NCBI GenBank assembly: GCA_032718475.1
Contig: JAUCBJ010000589.1
Location: 1-57,781, forward strand
Direction of reading: 5' to 3'
DNA from: Nemertoderma westbladi
Lineage: Eukaryota > Xenacoelomorpha > Nemertodermatida > Nemertodermatidae
DNA: 57,781 bases
In this document: piece by piece, positions 11,475 through 20,660 of the stretch
Layout: the number at the start of each line of letters is the position of its first letter
Position numbering within the stretch: the stretch's first letter is position 1
The notes under the pieces: generated by a model
Database searches by the model: none
Seen by the model: the letters and a program-made list of their open reading frames with translations, nothing else
Told to the model about the DNA's origin: nothing
Made by a program: the position numbers and the translations under genes

Positions 11475-12513
11475 TGAAATTATTGCAGCAATCAGATCAG
11501 TATACGATGGTTCGACAACATTTGTGTCTACTGTTGACGGTGACACAGAACCATTTGAAGTGTTATGGGGCGTACTCCAAGGAGACAGGCTTGCACCATT
11601 CTTGTTCATTATTGTGGTTGACTATGTTCTACGCATGTCCTTAGATCGTCATAATGATGATGGGGTGATGATAACTCCACCTACTGGCTCCAGAAGTCGA
11701 GGAAATCCTGCCAAGTACCTAACTGATCTAGACTTTGCTGATGACTTAGGAGTACTCTCAGAATCATTAGAGGGAGCCCAGCGGCTCCTCAGCTCATTAG
11801 AACATGCTGCTTCTAGTGTTGGTCTTTTTATCAACTCCAGAAAGACCAAAATTCTGACAGTTAACTTTGAAAGTCCTCAGCAAGTCTCTGATCGGATGAG
11901 CATAAGCTCAAAGGATGGTATGCTTGAGCATGTGGACGACTTCTGTTACCTGGGATCATGGATCCGGAAGTCAGGTGAGGACCTTCGAATACGTAAGGGA
12001 AAGGCATGGGCAGCCTTGAATAGGCTTTCCAGGATTTGGAAGTCACCTAGAATTAATCGGAAACTTAAGGTCCGATTATTTAGAGCAGCAGTAGTTCCAG
12101 TACTCCTCTACGGGAGTCCATGCTGGGCTCTAACTGCTGAGGACACCAAATCTCTGGATGGCACATTCACAAGAATGCTACGCCGGGTACATTGTGTCAA
12201 GTACAATGCACACATCTCCAACCAGACACTATATAACATTGGAGGTGTCTCATTGGTTCCCCCAAGCTTGACACTAGAACAAAATCGCCTCCGCTTTGCA
12301 GGACATTGCTTTCGCCGTGAGGACCAGCCAGTGCATAATCTTGTACTTTGGCAGCCTCATGGAGTGAATAAGCATGGTGGACAGCCCATGACTTTCTTGA
12401 GACGCATCTTAAAGGACACTGGCCTTAAAGATGCGGATGATCTAGCAAATGTCATGGGTGATAGGGTGTTGTGGCGGTGCAATTTTGTTGACAAGCCGGC
12501 ACAGCATTCTTAA
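11398..12513 (+). pseudogene. C-terminal reverse transcriptase half, shifted frame
   Basis: 371 codons in another frame; the true continuation begins near 11467 at the IPDEIIAAIRSVYDG block. It carries the LQGDRLAPFLF motif B region, the catalytic LDFADDLGVLS motif (about residue 108), the NSRKTKIL and FCYLGSWIRKSG blocks and the RLRFAGHCFRR C-terminal motif common in RTE-type proteins. It ends at KPAQHS. The first 23 codons read the other frame of the upstream ORF and are not native. The junction shows ggattcctgatg, where the ggattc of the motif A side and of the GIP side could be shared, which suggests a microhomology-mediated deletion. Confidence 0.9.
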
Positions 12514-12548
12514 AAATGCAGCTGCAATGCAGCATGCCGATCCTAGTA

Positions 12549-12608
12549 GTAGGCTGGTCCTCACGGCGAAAGCAATGTCCTGCAAAGCGGAGGCGATTTT
12601 GTTCTAGT
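12549..12608 (-). mobile_element. inverted RTE-like snippet at the element's 3' end
   Basis: Directly after the tagtag tail, about 58 bp (ctggtcctcacggcgaaagc to ttgttctagt) are the reverse complement of 12278-12336 in the same element. Such snippets can arise when reverse transcription jumps or primes twice during insertion. Confidence 0.85.
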
Positions 12609-12780
12609 GAACGATGGTCATTGTAGGCTGAGTGTAAAATTAATTACCGTTCAGTTTTTACAATAACTGCAATTAATTGCATAAAAAGGTTGAGTTTCAT
12701 TAATATTCCTAAACATTACAATATTAAAGCTAATTTTAATTAAGCATTTAGAACGCCTAAGTTGGAATAATGTAACAAAA

Positions 12781-12930
12781 TTACGTACCATTGTGTGATA
12801 ATGGCACTATTCATGGTTTATAACCCTTGTATATTTATGTAAACCTCGTTCGCTGCGCTCCGCGCGCTCGGTACATAAATACACTCGGGTCATAACGGTG
12901 GAAAGTGAATCTTTTCACACAATAGTGTAA
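12781..12930. repeat. 150-bp foldback element, MITE-like
   Basis: The left arm (ttacgtaccattgtgtgata, and on to ttataacccttgtatattta) pairs with the right arm (its complement in tacataaatacactcgggtc and cacacaatagtgtaa). The arms are about 65 bp at roughly 75-80% identity. The centre is GC-rich (cgttcgctgcgctccgcgcg). Ends are ttac and gtaa. The length, arms and loop look like a nonautonomous DNA transposon. It lies beyond the likely poly(A) site of the rabenosyn gene. Confidence 0.75.
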
Positions 12931-12972
12931 ATAGTTAACTCATTAACACTCCCGAGGGAGTTTAAGTGCTGG

Positions 12973-12978
12973 TTTATT
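12973..12978 (-). terminator. candidate poly(A) signal of the rabenosyn-like gene
   Basis: AATAAA on the minus strand, about 233 bp past the stop codon at 13211. It is the nearest canonical hexamer noticed downstream of the gene. Confidence 0.4.
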
Positions 12979-13210
12979 TAATTTTGGATCGTATTTACAT
13001 GCAGGAGGAATAACAAAAGCACTTAGAGTATGCAAAGAGTGAAAAGCGCTATATATTATTAATTTTAATTTAATTTTAATATTATTAACATTATTTGAGT
13101 GACAAAAAGCAGTTCAGTTAGCGACAAACTGTTTTCAGGAAAGACTTCAGGGTAAATACGACCTCACAAAGAATATGAACGGGACCTTAACAGACTAATC
13201 GGAGGGAAAA

Positions 13211-14596
13211 TTATTGCAACTTGATAAGTTCCATTTCCAGATCCAACAAATTGCTCTGCAACATCTTAATCTCGTCCGCCTTATTGGCCTTCCTGGCCTG
13301 CTCCAGGTACCCCTTAATGATGCCGATCTGCAACTGTATCGGATGTTTCTCTAAGTTCCTGGAAGACTCCATGTTCCTGGGGTTGCTCGGCACGAAGGTG
13401 GTCTGGTTCTCGAACTGTTCCTTGGCAACCTCGTACTGCTGCGGGGTGGGTAGACTCTCCAACGCGAACAGATTGTTCTGTAGGAACGCGGTGGCCGCGT
13501 TCCGCACGTTCCGCTGACATCTTACCGCGTTCGTTGTGTGAGAAAAAGACACATCTTCAACAGTTTCCGATGAACCGAAAGTAGCAATGGATTTACTCCT
13601 ACTGTCTATAACGTCGTAAAGCCGAAGCAACCGAATTCGTAAGTCCATAGCCTCGTCTAAAGAAACAGTTGGATCAAATGCGTTAATGGATTCAACCATC
13701 TTCATATAAGTCGGAATGCAGTTCTCAACTTCCACCATGGCTTCTTTTAATTTCGAATAAATTTCCAATAAAGGGGAGTTTGTTAAGCTTTCCTCTTGTT
13801 GGATATGTTTTTTGCAGAGGAGTTTGTAGCATTCGGGACAACTTCGCAATGTCGGTTCGTCCAATAGCGGCGTGTCGCGAAGAATAGGGAAGATTCCCGC
13901 GATCTTACGTTTTAGACTCTCGCTGGAACCCGAGGCGGCTTCCCTCTCGCTATTAATTAACTTCCTCGCGACGCTAAACGGAATAGCGAGCGAACACGGA
14001 TCGCACACTACGCTGCCGCACAGTCTGCAGTGATGTTTAGCGCGCAGCACGTTGAACTTACTGCCGCAACTCGGACATAAGGGTACGGCATCGTCGGACA
14101 CCCAGGTAACTACCGACTTCTCAAATTTTTTACGCTGATTTATTACATTAGCGAGCGATTTTTTATTGAGGTTATCGAGGGATATTCCTGAACTGTGGGA
14201 GTCCGGAGCGGTCAGTTTCTCCAAACGTACTGTAAGTTTGTTGATCTCTTTAACGTAGAAATCAATTCGGACTCCCCGAGCTGAAGAGAAGTAGGCCGTG
14301 CGACTTCTAGTAACTCCTGTCTCCTGGGATACCCGCGGCTCTCCGGTTCGTCCAGATTGACGAACGCGAACGGGCGATTTTCCGTCATCGAGACTAGCGT
14401 CCAACGCTGAGTCGACCTTGGATTCAAACTCTGAGATTTTCACTTTCGCTTTGCCTATTAAGTTTCGCATTGCTCCGGGGCGCTTTCCATCCGTTATGAT
14501 GGATTTGTGTTCGTCTCGGAAATGTTTCTCAAGCTGGGACACATTGACCATGTCCCGCAAGCAAATTGGACAATAAAATCCCTCAATAATGTCCAT
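13211..14596 (-). CDS. RBSN: rabenosyn-5-like FYVE protein
   Basis: 461 residues, one uninterrupted exon. An N-terminal C2H2 finger (C9, C12, H25, H30) is followed by a FYVE zinc finger at about 164-255, with the WVSDDAVPLC entry, the phosphoinositide-binding AKHHCRLCG signature and the late pair in SCPECYKLL. A rabenosyn-type insertion rich in Ser and Lys lies before that last cysteine pair. The last 45 residues form a charged helical segment ending LEMELIKLQ, resembling the C-terminal Rab-binding helices. Family members bind PI3P and Rab4/Rab5 on early endosomes and help VPS45-dependent fusion and recycling. Vertebrate rabenosyn-5 is much longer (about 780 residues); this length is nearer to insect or yeast Pep7/Vac1-type proteins. 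I saw no NPF motifs for EHD binding. The start chosen is the first ATG, with the zinc finger directly after it. The GC-rich codons contrast with AT-rich flanks, supporting a real gene. Confidence 0.93.
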   Translation of the reverse strand: MDIIEGFYCPICLRDMVNVSQLEKHFRDEHKSIITDGKRPGAMRNLIGKAKVKISEFESKVDSALDASLDDGKSPVRVRQSGRTGEPRVSQETGVTRSRTAYFSSARGVRIDFYVKEINKLTVRLEKLTAPDSHSSGISLDNLNKKSLANVINQRKKFEKSVVTWVSDDAVPLCPSCGSKFNVLRAKHHCRLCGSVVCDPCSLAIPFSVARKLINSEREAASGSSESLKRKIAGIFPILRDTPLLDEPTLRSCPECYKLLCKKHIQQEESLTNSPLLEIYSKLKEAMVEVENCIPTYMKMVESINAFDPTVSLDEAMDLRIRLLRLYDVIDSRSKSIATFGSSETVEDVSFSHTTNAVRCQRNVRNAATAFLQNNLFALESLPTPQQYEVAKEQFENQTTFVPSNPRNMESSRNLEKHPIQLQIGIIKGYLEQARKANKADEIKMLQSNLLDLEMELIKLQ

Positions 14597-15894
14597 AATT
14601 CCCTATTTCAGTCTGACAGTAGCCTATTCAACTATTCTATTCAACTGTATTACAATATTAACAGTGCAGCAATGACAATGCACAATGATGCCAGGACCTG
14701 AGGACTGCAGCAGCAGAGCAGCAGGAGGTGCACGTGCACGTACTGACGTACAGACGTATATCTGTATATTGTTTATATCTGTCAGTCAGTACTGTACTGT
14801 AGTATTGGCTTTGACGAACTGGTGGGGTGACCTGGATTAACATTAAAAATCAAAAACCCAGTCCACTTGACGTATGTATAAATGTACGTATGTAGTAATA
14901 GTCTGATAGTGTAGGGTCTAACCTTTGGGCTTGACTCGATTATTGCAACTTTCGACAGGCTATTTGGTAACCACTTGGCTCGGGGCTCGCTATTTCCAAT
15001 TTTGTAACCTACAGTACGAGTACATCCCGTCCCGTGGTAAATATTTGACTTTTACTTTTGCTGTTTTAGTTAAACCTTCGACGGGAAAACAGTTTTGAAT
15101 ATACATACAGTCCTGCAGTCTTTGAATTCAATAAATAATGCAATAACAATAACATTATCTCATCAAGTTTGTATTGTGTTCTCGTGCCACACTGCTTCGC
15201 AGTAATTCTTATTGTATAGTGTTTAATTAATTTCCACACAGCACTTCCCGGCAATGAGCTAATTAATACTCTGCATATTACTGTAGCATATTATCGTCTC
15301 CCTAACAAGTAACAATGTGTTACTGCTTCCTAATACAGTAAGGAAGCATCTACTGTATCTCCTGTATCTATCTCTATCTCTCTACAATTTCGATCGATTG
15401 CAGTTACACGAAACGCGTTTATTACTGTTGTATTTACAGTAACCTACTGTATGTTATGGAATTCTTCCAACATTAAGAATAACATTAAGAAATAAATACT
15501 GTACCACTACTTATTATGCTTGTGTTTAAATTTAGTCAGCAGTGTTCAGTGTGCTGGAGGAATAACCCAATACTAATGTACATACATACCTTGCAGTCTT
15601 GGCGGTTATTTGGTTTGTTATTTTGGTTAGAGTATTACTGTAATTGGTCAGACCTCTCAACTATAGTTAAAACTGAACCTTACTGTATGTCATACTCCAA
15701 GAAATTTAACAGAATTTCAGAGTGTATTGTTATAGGCCTGCCAAGGATCGCTTAATTTTAATATTATTACAGCTCAGAGTGATTTCATTGTTTTGTACGT
15801 AAAGTATGGACATCGCGCTTCTTGATGCTACTGTAGGCCTATGTTGTAATCTAATCTAGTTTACGAATCTACTGTAATTATTTGTAACTGTGTC
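14597..15894. other. intergenic region between divergent genes
   Basis: The space between the minus-strand rabenosyn-like gene and the plus-strand WAP gene. It should hold the rabenosyn promoter and 5' leader. I saw no clear TATA box next to that gene, no coding frame with recognisable content, and only simple runs such as the ctgtatctcc/tctatctc stretch near 15355. Confidence 0.6.
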
Positions 15895-15901
15895 TATATA
15901 A
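15895..15901 (+). promoter_or_regulatory. TATA box of the WAP gene
   Basis: TATATAA, 46 bp before the last base preceding the start codon. A TSS about 30 bp downstream would fall near 15925 and leave a leader of about 20 bases. Confidence 0.6.
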
Positions 15902-15946
15902 TATTGGGATTGGCATAGAGACAGTTGGAGGTTAACTGAATCTGAG

Positions 15947-16219
15947 ATGTACCGGTACTTATTGAATATAGCTTTGTGTCTTCTACTCGTTATTGTCGGC
16001 TCTCTGGCAGAATGTCCTCCCGTCACTGACGAAACAGTAGGCATCTGCATTGAGGAGTGTAGCGTTCACGATGATTGCAGCGGTAGCCAAGAATGTTGCT
16101 CCAACGGTTGCGGCATGGTGTGCATGGCTACCGGTGGTGGTGGAAACGGTGCCGATGACGTCACACCAATATCTATGGTCGGCCTAGTTATTCTCGCTTT
16201 AATCCAAGTATGGTTCTAG
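15947..16219 (+). CDS. small secreted WAP-domain protein, likely GPI-anchored
   Basis: 90 residues. A hydrophobic signal peptide (about 1-21, LCLLLVIVGSLA) is followed directly by eight cysteines (23, 34, 38, 44, 50, 51, 55, 59). Their spacing, including the adjacent CC pair, is that of a WAP four-disulfide core. A short Gly/Asn/Asp linker (61-73) leads to a terminal hydrophobic tail (75-90, ISMVGLVILALIQVWF) with no basic residue after it. That is the layout of a GPI-anchor signal, with a possible attachment site in the Gly-Asn-Gly-Ala-Asp region. WAP domains often inhibit proteases or kill microbes; this protein's target is unknown. The gene has one exon, a TATA box just upstream and overlapping AATAAA signals just downstream, which makes it complete and probably expressed. 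Confidence 0.88.
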   Translation: MYRYLLNIALCLLLVIVGSLAECPPVTDETVGICIEECSVHDDCSGSQECCSNGCGMVCMATGGGGNGADDVTPISMVGLVILALIQVWF

Positions 16220-16285
16220 AACTTACCACAATGGGAGATTGACTTTACAACGTATTTACGGTTGAAATTCAACACGGTATAATGT

Positions 16286-16295
16286 AATAAATAAA
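16286..16295 (+). terminator. poly(A) signals of the WAP gene
   Basis: Two overlapping AATAAA hexamers (16286-16291 and 16290-16295) about 70 bp after the stop codon, followed by AT-rich sequence. Confidence 0.7.
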
Positions 16296-16931
16296 ATATA
16301 ATAATATATAAAATATAAATATATAATCTATCATACAATAATAATATACTGTGCTGTCTAGTTTTTTTTTAACATAAACGTACAGTAATATTAATAACAG
16401 AAAAAGGCTATGCCAAGAATTAGCTTAAAACAATTATTGAAATTAATTGGAGTTGAGGTGTTAATGCAAGACCTAGAGCCCAGCCGTGTATGGCTGAACT
16501 GGTTGGCGCTACTGACGAGGCTTGATATGCCGAAACGCGTATATAGCGCATCGTATATATATCTATATATATCTATATATCTTTTTATATAACAAGTAGT
16601 ACTTCTCCAAACCGCAGAAAGGAAAGATATATATTTACTTGATTGTTCTGCCGCTGCCGGAACTAACTCCCAAATGGTAAAACGCTAAAAAGTTTATAAA
16701 TTTTCGATTATATTACATAATCTTTATCAAATAAACTAAAGCACTACTAAACTATAGACTACTGAACTAAAAAAACTACTAAACTTTCTCAAATATAACT
16801 AATGTACTACCTAGCTAACTGCACTAAACAACTAATTTAAATTATATGAAACCGAGCAACTCCACCCACCTACAGACTGACAGATAGGACTGTAATGTAA
16901 GTCTATTACAAACCAAGTACATCCCTGTGTA
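16296..16931. other. AT-rich spacer with ATAT microsatellite
   Basis: No gene seen. The 60-codon frame at 16410 runs into an atatat/tatctat microsatellite (16545-16590) and has no recognisable content. A loose ctactaaact motif recurs at 16740-16810. Confidence 0.6.
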
Positions 16932-17175
16932 CCCAGGTTGGAATTTATGTAGAGTTTGCTCAACATGTGTGGCGCGCATTTAGGATCCTGGCGCGGCGAA
17001 GGAACAGGGGCGTGTGGCGCGCATTTAGGTTCCTGGCGCGAAGGAACAGGGGCGTGTGGCGCGCATTGAGGATCCTGGCGCGGAAATGGATGTCATGTAC
17101 ACTAGTACAGTAGTACAGTAGCAAAATGCATTGGCATGGCAACATATCCAGCCACTCTACTTCAAATTATATCGG
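16932..17175. repeat. GTGTGGCGCGC repeat block, copy 1
   Basis: Begins ccaggttggaatttatgtag and carries three tandem units of 42-45 bp starting gtgtggcgcgcatt (16967, 17012, 17054), each with aggatcctggcgcg or a close variant. It then has a tail ending in a cactctac- and caaattat-like sequence. The whole block is paralogous to 18072-18320. The GC-rich units stand out from the AT-rich surroundings. Confidence 0.9.
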
Positions 17176-17526
17176 TCTACCAGTAGAGTCTATTTTTAAA
17201 AAGAGTTAGGCCTAGGCCTTAAAAATTTTCGTACAGTACAGTACTACAGTACAAGCTACGATTTCGTCTAAGCCTATGGGAGCACTATCAGAAAGAAATA
17301 CTACAAGTTGATGCTACCACCATCTCTTCTAATTTTTCCATACAACAGGAAGGGTATTTTGAAACAGCTGGATAATGAAAGGGGATTAGTAACTGATTAA
17401 CGTGTTAGGGTCTCCACATAATAAGTACTGAAGTAAGAAGTAACACACGTCATAATTATAAACCAATTGAGGCTGACACCTTGCTGCCTTGAGGCTGACT
17501 GAGGCTTGATCACCTCACCACATACT
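17176..17526. other. spacer, nothing recognised
   Basis: AT-rich sequence with acagtac repeats and a short palindrome (ggcctaggcc near 17210). No reading frame or known element seen. Confidence 0.5.
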
Positions 17527-17970
17527 ACTACTACAATCTGACAATCGGCATGCTGCATTGCAGCTGCATTATATATATAATATATATAATATATAGACCC
17601 TACACCCTATTAAGAATGCTGTGCCGGCTTGTTGACAAAAGTGCGCCTCCACAACTCCCTTACACTCTTACAGCCTATCACCCATGACATTTGCTAGATC
17701 ATCCGCATTTTCAAGGCCAGTGTCCTTTAAGACAGTAAGAAAGATGCGTCTCAAGAAAGTCATGGGCAGTCCACCATGCTTATTCACTCCATGAGGTGCA
17801 CTGGCTGGTCCTCACGGCTTAAAAGCGATGTCCTGCAAAGCGGAGGCGGCTTTGTTCTAGTGTCAAGCTTGGGGGCACCAATGACTGAATGAGACACCTC
17901 CAACTCCAATGTTATATAGTGTCTGGTTGGAGATGCAGAGATGTGTATATTGTACTTGAAACAGTGAACC
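17527..17970 (-). mobile_element. older RTE-like fragment, minus strand
   Basis: Same 3' end as the other copies (ctactacta tail, gcatgctgcattgcagctgc palindrome), then about 350 bp matching the reverse transcriptase C-terminus on the minus strand, as far as the codons for the VKYNAH block. It has small insertions (an atatat run at 17570-17595; cttacactcttacagc near 17665; acagtaagaaa near 17731) and more substitutions than the 8445 copy. It is an older, dead insertion. Confidence 0.88.
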
Positions 17971-18071
17971 TAATCAAAACAATTAGTCAATAAACATTAA
18001 CTCAATTACATAATAGGTTACAGTTTTCAGTAGTCTTATTTTTGCCATACGAAAATACCACAGGCAGACAG

Positions 18072-18320
18072 GCCAGGTTGGAATTTATGTAGAGTTTGCT
18101 CAACATGTGTGGCGCGGATTAAGGATCCTGGCGCGTAGTGACAGGGGCGTGTGGCGCGGATTAAGGATCCTGGCGCGTAGTGACAGGGGCGTGTGGCGCG
18201 CATTGAGGATCCTGGCGGTCCTGGCGCGAATATGGATGTAGGGTTAGGTTGGGACAGTAGGAGGTAGCGTAGCAGTGCACTAGCAACACATCCCACTCTA
18301 CAGCTCTATTTGAAATTATT
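18072..18320. repeat. GTGTGGCGCGC repeat block, copy 2
   Basis: Paralogue of 16932-17175 with the same ccaggttggaatttatgtag start, three tandem gtgtggcgcg units and the cactctac tail. The units here read ggattaaggatcctggcgcg and differ from copy 1, so the two arrays have been homogenised separately. Confidence 0.9.
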
Positions 18321-18339
18321 CCATAGGTTTAAATAGATT

Positions 18340-19800
18340 GAAAAATGTCCGCTCGCTTCGCTCGCGTTTATACTGTAAATCTACTCTTAGTACTGTCTTG
18401 GCTGTGGACAAATGGAAACGGACAGATTGAGCATTAAAAACATGACTTATTGTTTCAAAAGTTTTTCAATTGTCAGATTCTTCAAACCAATAAAACCATG
18501 AAAGCCTGCATGATTCAGCAGAATTTCCGTGCTCGCTACGCTCGCAATTTACCGGTAATGACATCTGCATTTCTGCATTTGAAAACAGTCCGTTTGCCTA
18601 CTTTAAATGCTGAAATGTTAAAATTTTCGTGCTCGCTACGCTCGCATCTTGATCACATCTGCATTTAAAAACAGTCAGTTGACGTTGACCTACTACTGCT
18701 ACTACAACTACAGCACTATCTGACTATTACCTGATTACTGTCAGACAGTCAGACTGTATTTATGTTAACATAATTGGAAAATTTCCTTGCTCGCTACGCT
18801 CGCATTTTAATGTTAACATACTGTAGGGCTACAGAATTCAGGAATTATAAACTGATAAATTATTACAATTAAGCAATTACTGCAAAATTTCATAGTCAAT
18901 TGTTGGCTTGGCGCGCATTAGATATCATGGCTGGCGCGATTTTCGTTTAACCAGAACGCGTGTGGCGCGCTTTTTGTCAGTATTCCATATAGGCAGACAG
19001 GTATGGGTATGAATGAACTATACAGCTACAACTCAACTACAGATACCGCGGTATACCGTATACACCGCTAAGGCAGTAAGGCAGTAAGCAGCCAGACTGG
19101 TAAGGCTACCGCAAAGCCATACCACTACCGCAAAAAGTAACTACTGATGTCTGACTGTACGTGTGCGATCCCTGCTTATAATACTTATAATAATTAATTT
19201 GATCATTAAAATAATGTTGCATTGTAATTATGTAATATATATATGTACTGATACGGGATGCAGTTTTGATTTAAATACCGATATACAGCTGTACAGTATG
19301 GCAGCATGGGTACACTTGGAGTTGTACTAAAGTCAAATATTGGACTTTGGAGTCCAAAATTGGACTTGAAGTCTAAAATTTGACTTGAAGTCCAATTTTT
19401 GACTTCTCACCGACTGTCGGTTGACCCAAAAATGTTAAAATTTTCTTGCTCGCTACGCTCGCAATTTAATCATATCTGTATTTAAAAACCTTCGGTTGAC
19501 CTACTATCTGAATATTACAGTATTACTGTACGCCTATTCATTGATGTTTACTTTTCTGCAAAATTTTCTTGCTCGCTGGGCTCGCATTTTCATGTTAAAA
19601 TACTGTAGGAGTGGGTCTAACTTTATGTCTGTAGCGTAGGTACTGCAGTATAAACTGATAAATGATTAGGCCTACAATAATTGCAAAATTTAATGGTCAA
19701 TCTTTCAATGGTTGGCGCACATTGAATGTCATGGCTGGCGTGCTTTTCGTTTAACCAGAATCCGTGTGGCGCGCTTTTTGTCAATATTCCATATAGGCTG
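18340..19800. repeat. nested duplications carrying the GCTCGC motif
   Basis: A core gctcgctacgctcgc or close variant occurs at 18351, 18531, 18631, 18789, 19448 and 19571, usually after an aaaatttt(c)-like run. Larger blocks are duplicated around it. 18777-18993 and 19557-19795 share the core, tgttaa-atactgtagg, ataaactgataaat, a ggctggcg block, cgttttaaccagaa-like sequence and the gtgtggcgcgctttttgtca to ccatatagg end. Three copies of a segment with acatctgcatttaaaaacag follow the cores at 18531, 18631 and 19448. No coding frame is supported. Confidence 0.75.
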
Positions 19801-20655
19801 TGTACTGGAGCACTGCAGTACCAAACTGCAGAAAGGATACACTAAACCGGTCAGTAACGCCTGACTCCCGAGCCCCAGTAATGCAGTAATGTTACGGTAC
19901 TGCCAGACTACCGAACTACAGTAAGTCTACACACAACACAGTGGCGACGATACAGTACAAAAGCCCATACCAAACTACATCTATATATACTATATCTATA
20001 TATATCTATAGCTATATCTATCAAGCTATAAAGGTAAACCCAAGTTTCATTAGAGATTTACTGTATGTTAAGAACTAGGAATCACCATTTCAAACATTAT
20101 TAATAAATTAACTTAACAAAACGTCGCACGTTCCCTCACTGCTTTCTGCTACAGTTTAGCAACGGTAATCATTATAAACCAAATATCGACAAAATCCTGT
20201 AATTATCAGCAGCGTACACCAGAAAACATTTCATCAACTGGGAATAACAATACCGTAATAATAAAAACTTCAAAATACAACGAAAACATACCTAAATTAT
20301 ATACTTAAATTTATATATAATAATATTAATTAATTAACCAAGATAATTAAATCTACATTCAGTTTACAATAAGTCACTGTCCCACTGGACAGTGAGTTTG
20401 AGTGTTTTTTAACGCCCTTTTAGGCGGAAAAAGGCCACTTATGCCCTCACAAAGGACTATATACTCCGATATAATAGTCTGATTAATAGCGAGAAATTTG
20501 GGCGGTTTAGTGTATAAGGGGACGGGTTTGTCCAGGTCTCTAGAAGCCGTATCTATGGAGACAAACAGATAGATCAAGACCACCTGCCCTTTGTCAGTCA
20601 CCAAATTGTCAATATGACGGGATTGGAGCCCAAAGTCTGCGATCAGCGAATATCT
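19801..20655. other. AT-rich spacer left of the BEL element
   Basis: No gene recognised. It contains a tatatcta simple repeat (about 19978-20030). A 95-codon minus-strand frame (20374-20661) starts with an ATG made only by the BEL insertion, and before the insertion the frame had a TAG just upstream. It is therefore not called. This DNA was the 3' flank of the zinc-finger gene before the element inserted. Confidence 0.5.
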
Positions 20656-20660
20656 GAGCA
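20656..20660. repeat. target-site duplication GAGCA, left
   Basis: Five bases before the left LTR, identical to 36663-36667 after the right LTR. BEL/Pao integrases make short duplications of this size. Confidence 0.9.

Larger units (their letters stand above)
8844..12550 (+). mobile_element. near-full-length RTE-like non-LTR retrotransposon
   Basis: The boundaries are a 5' start at tcaggtcaggtcagg, directly after the second 153-bp duplicate, and a 3' end with the palindrome tgcagctgcaatgcagcatg followed by a short tagtag tail. Minus-strand copies at 6238, 8445 and about 17527 share the same 3' end. Inside are a 0.4-kb leader and one original ORF for an APE-type endonuclease and reverse transcriptase, now split by a deletion near 11465. 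Short microsatellite tails and a single EN-RT ORF are typical of RTE-type elements. The clade call is from protein resemblance only. The near-identical partial copy at 8445 suggests recent activity of the family. Confidence 0.88.
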
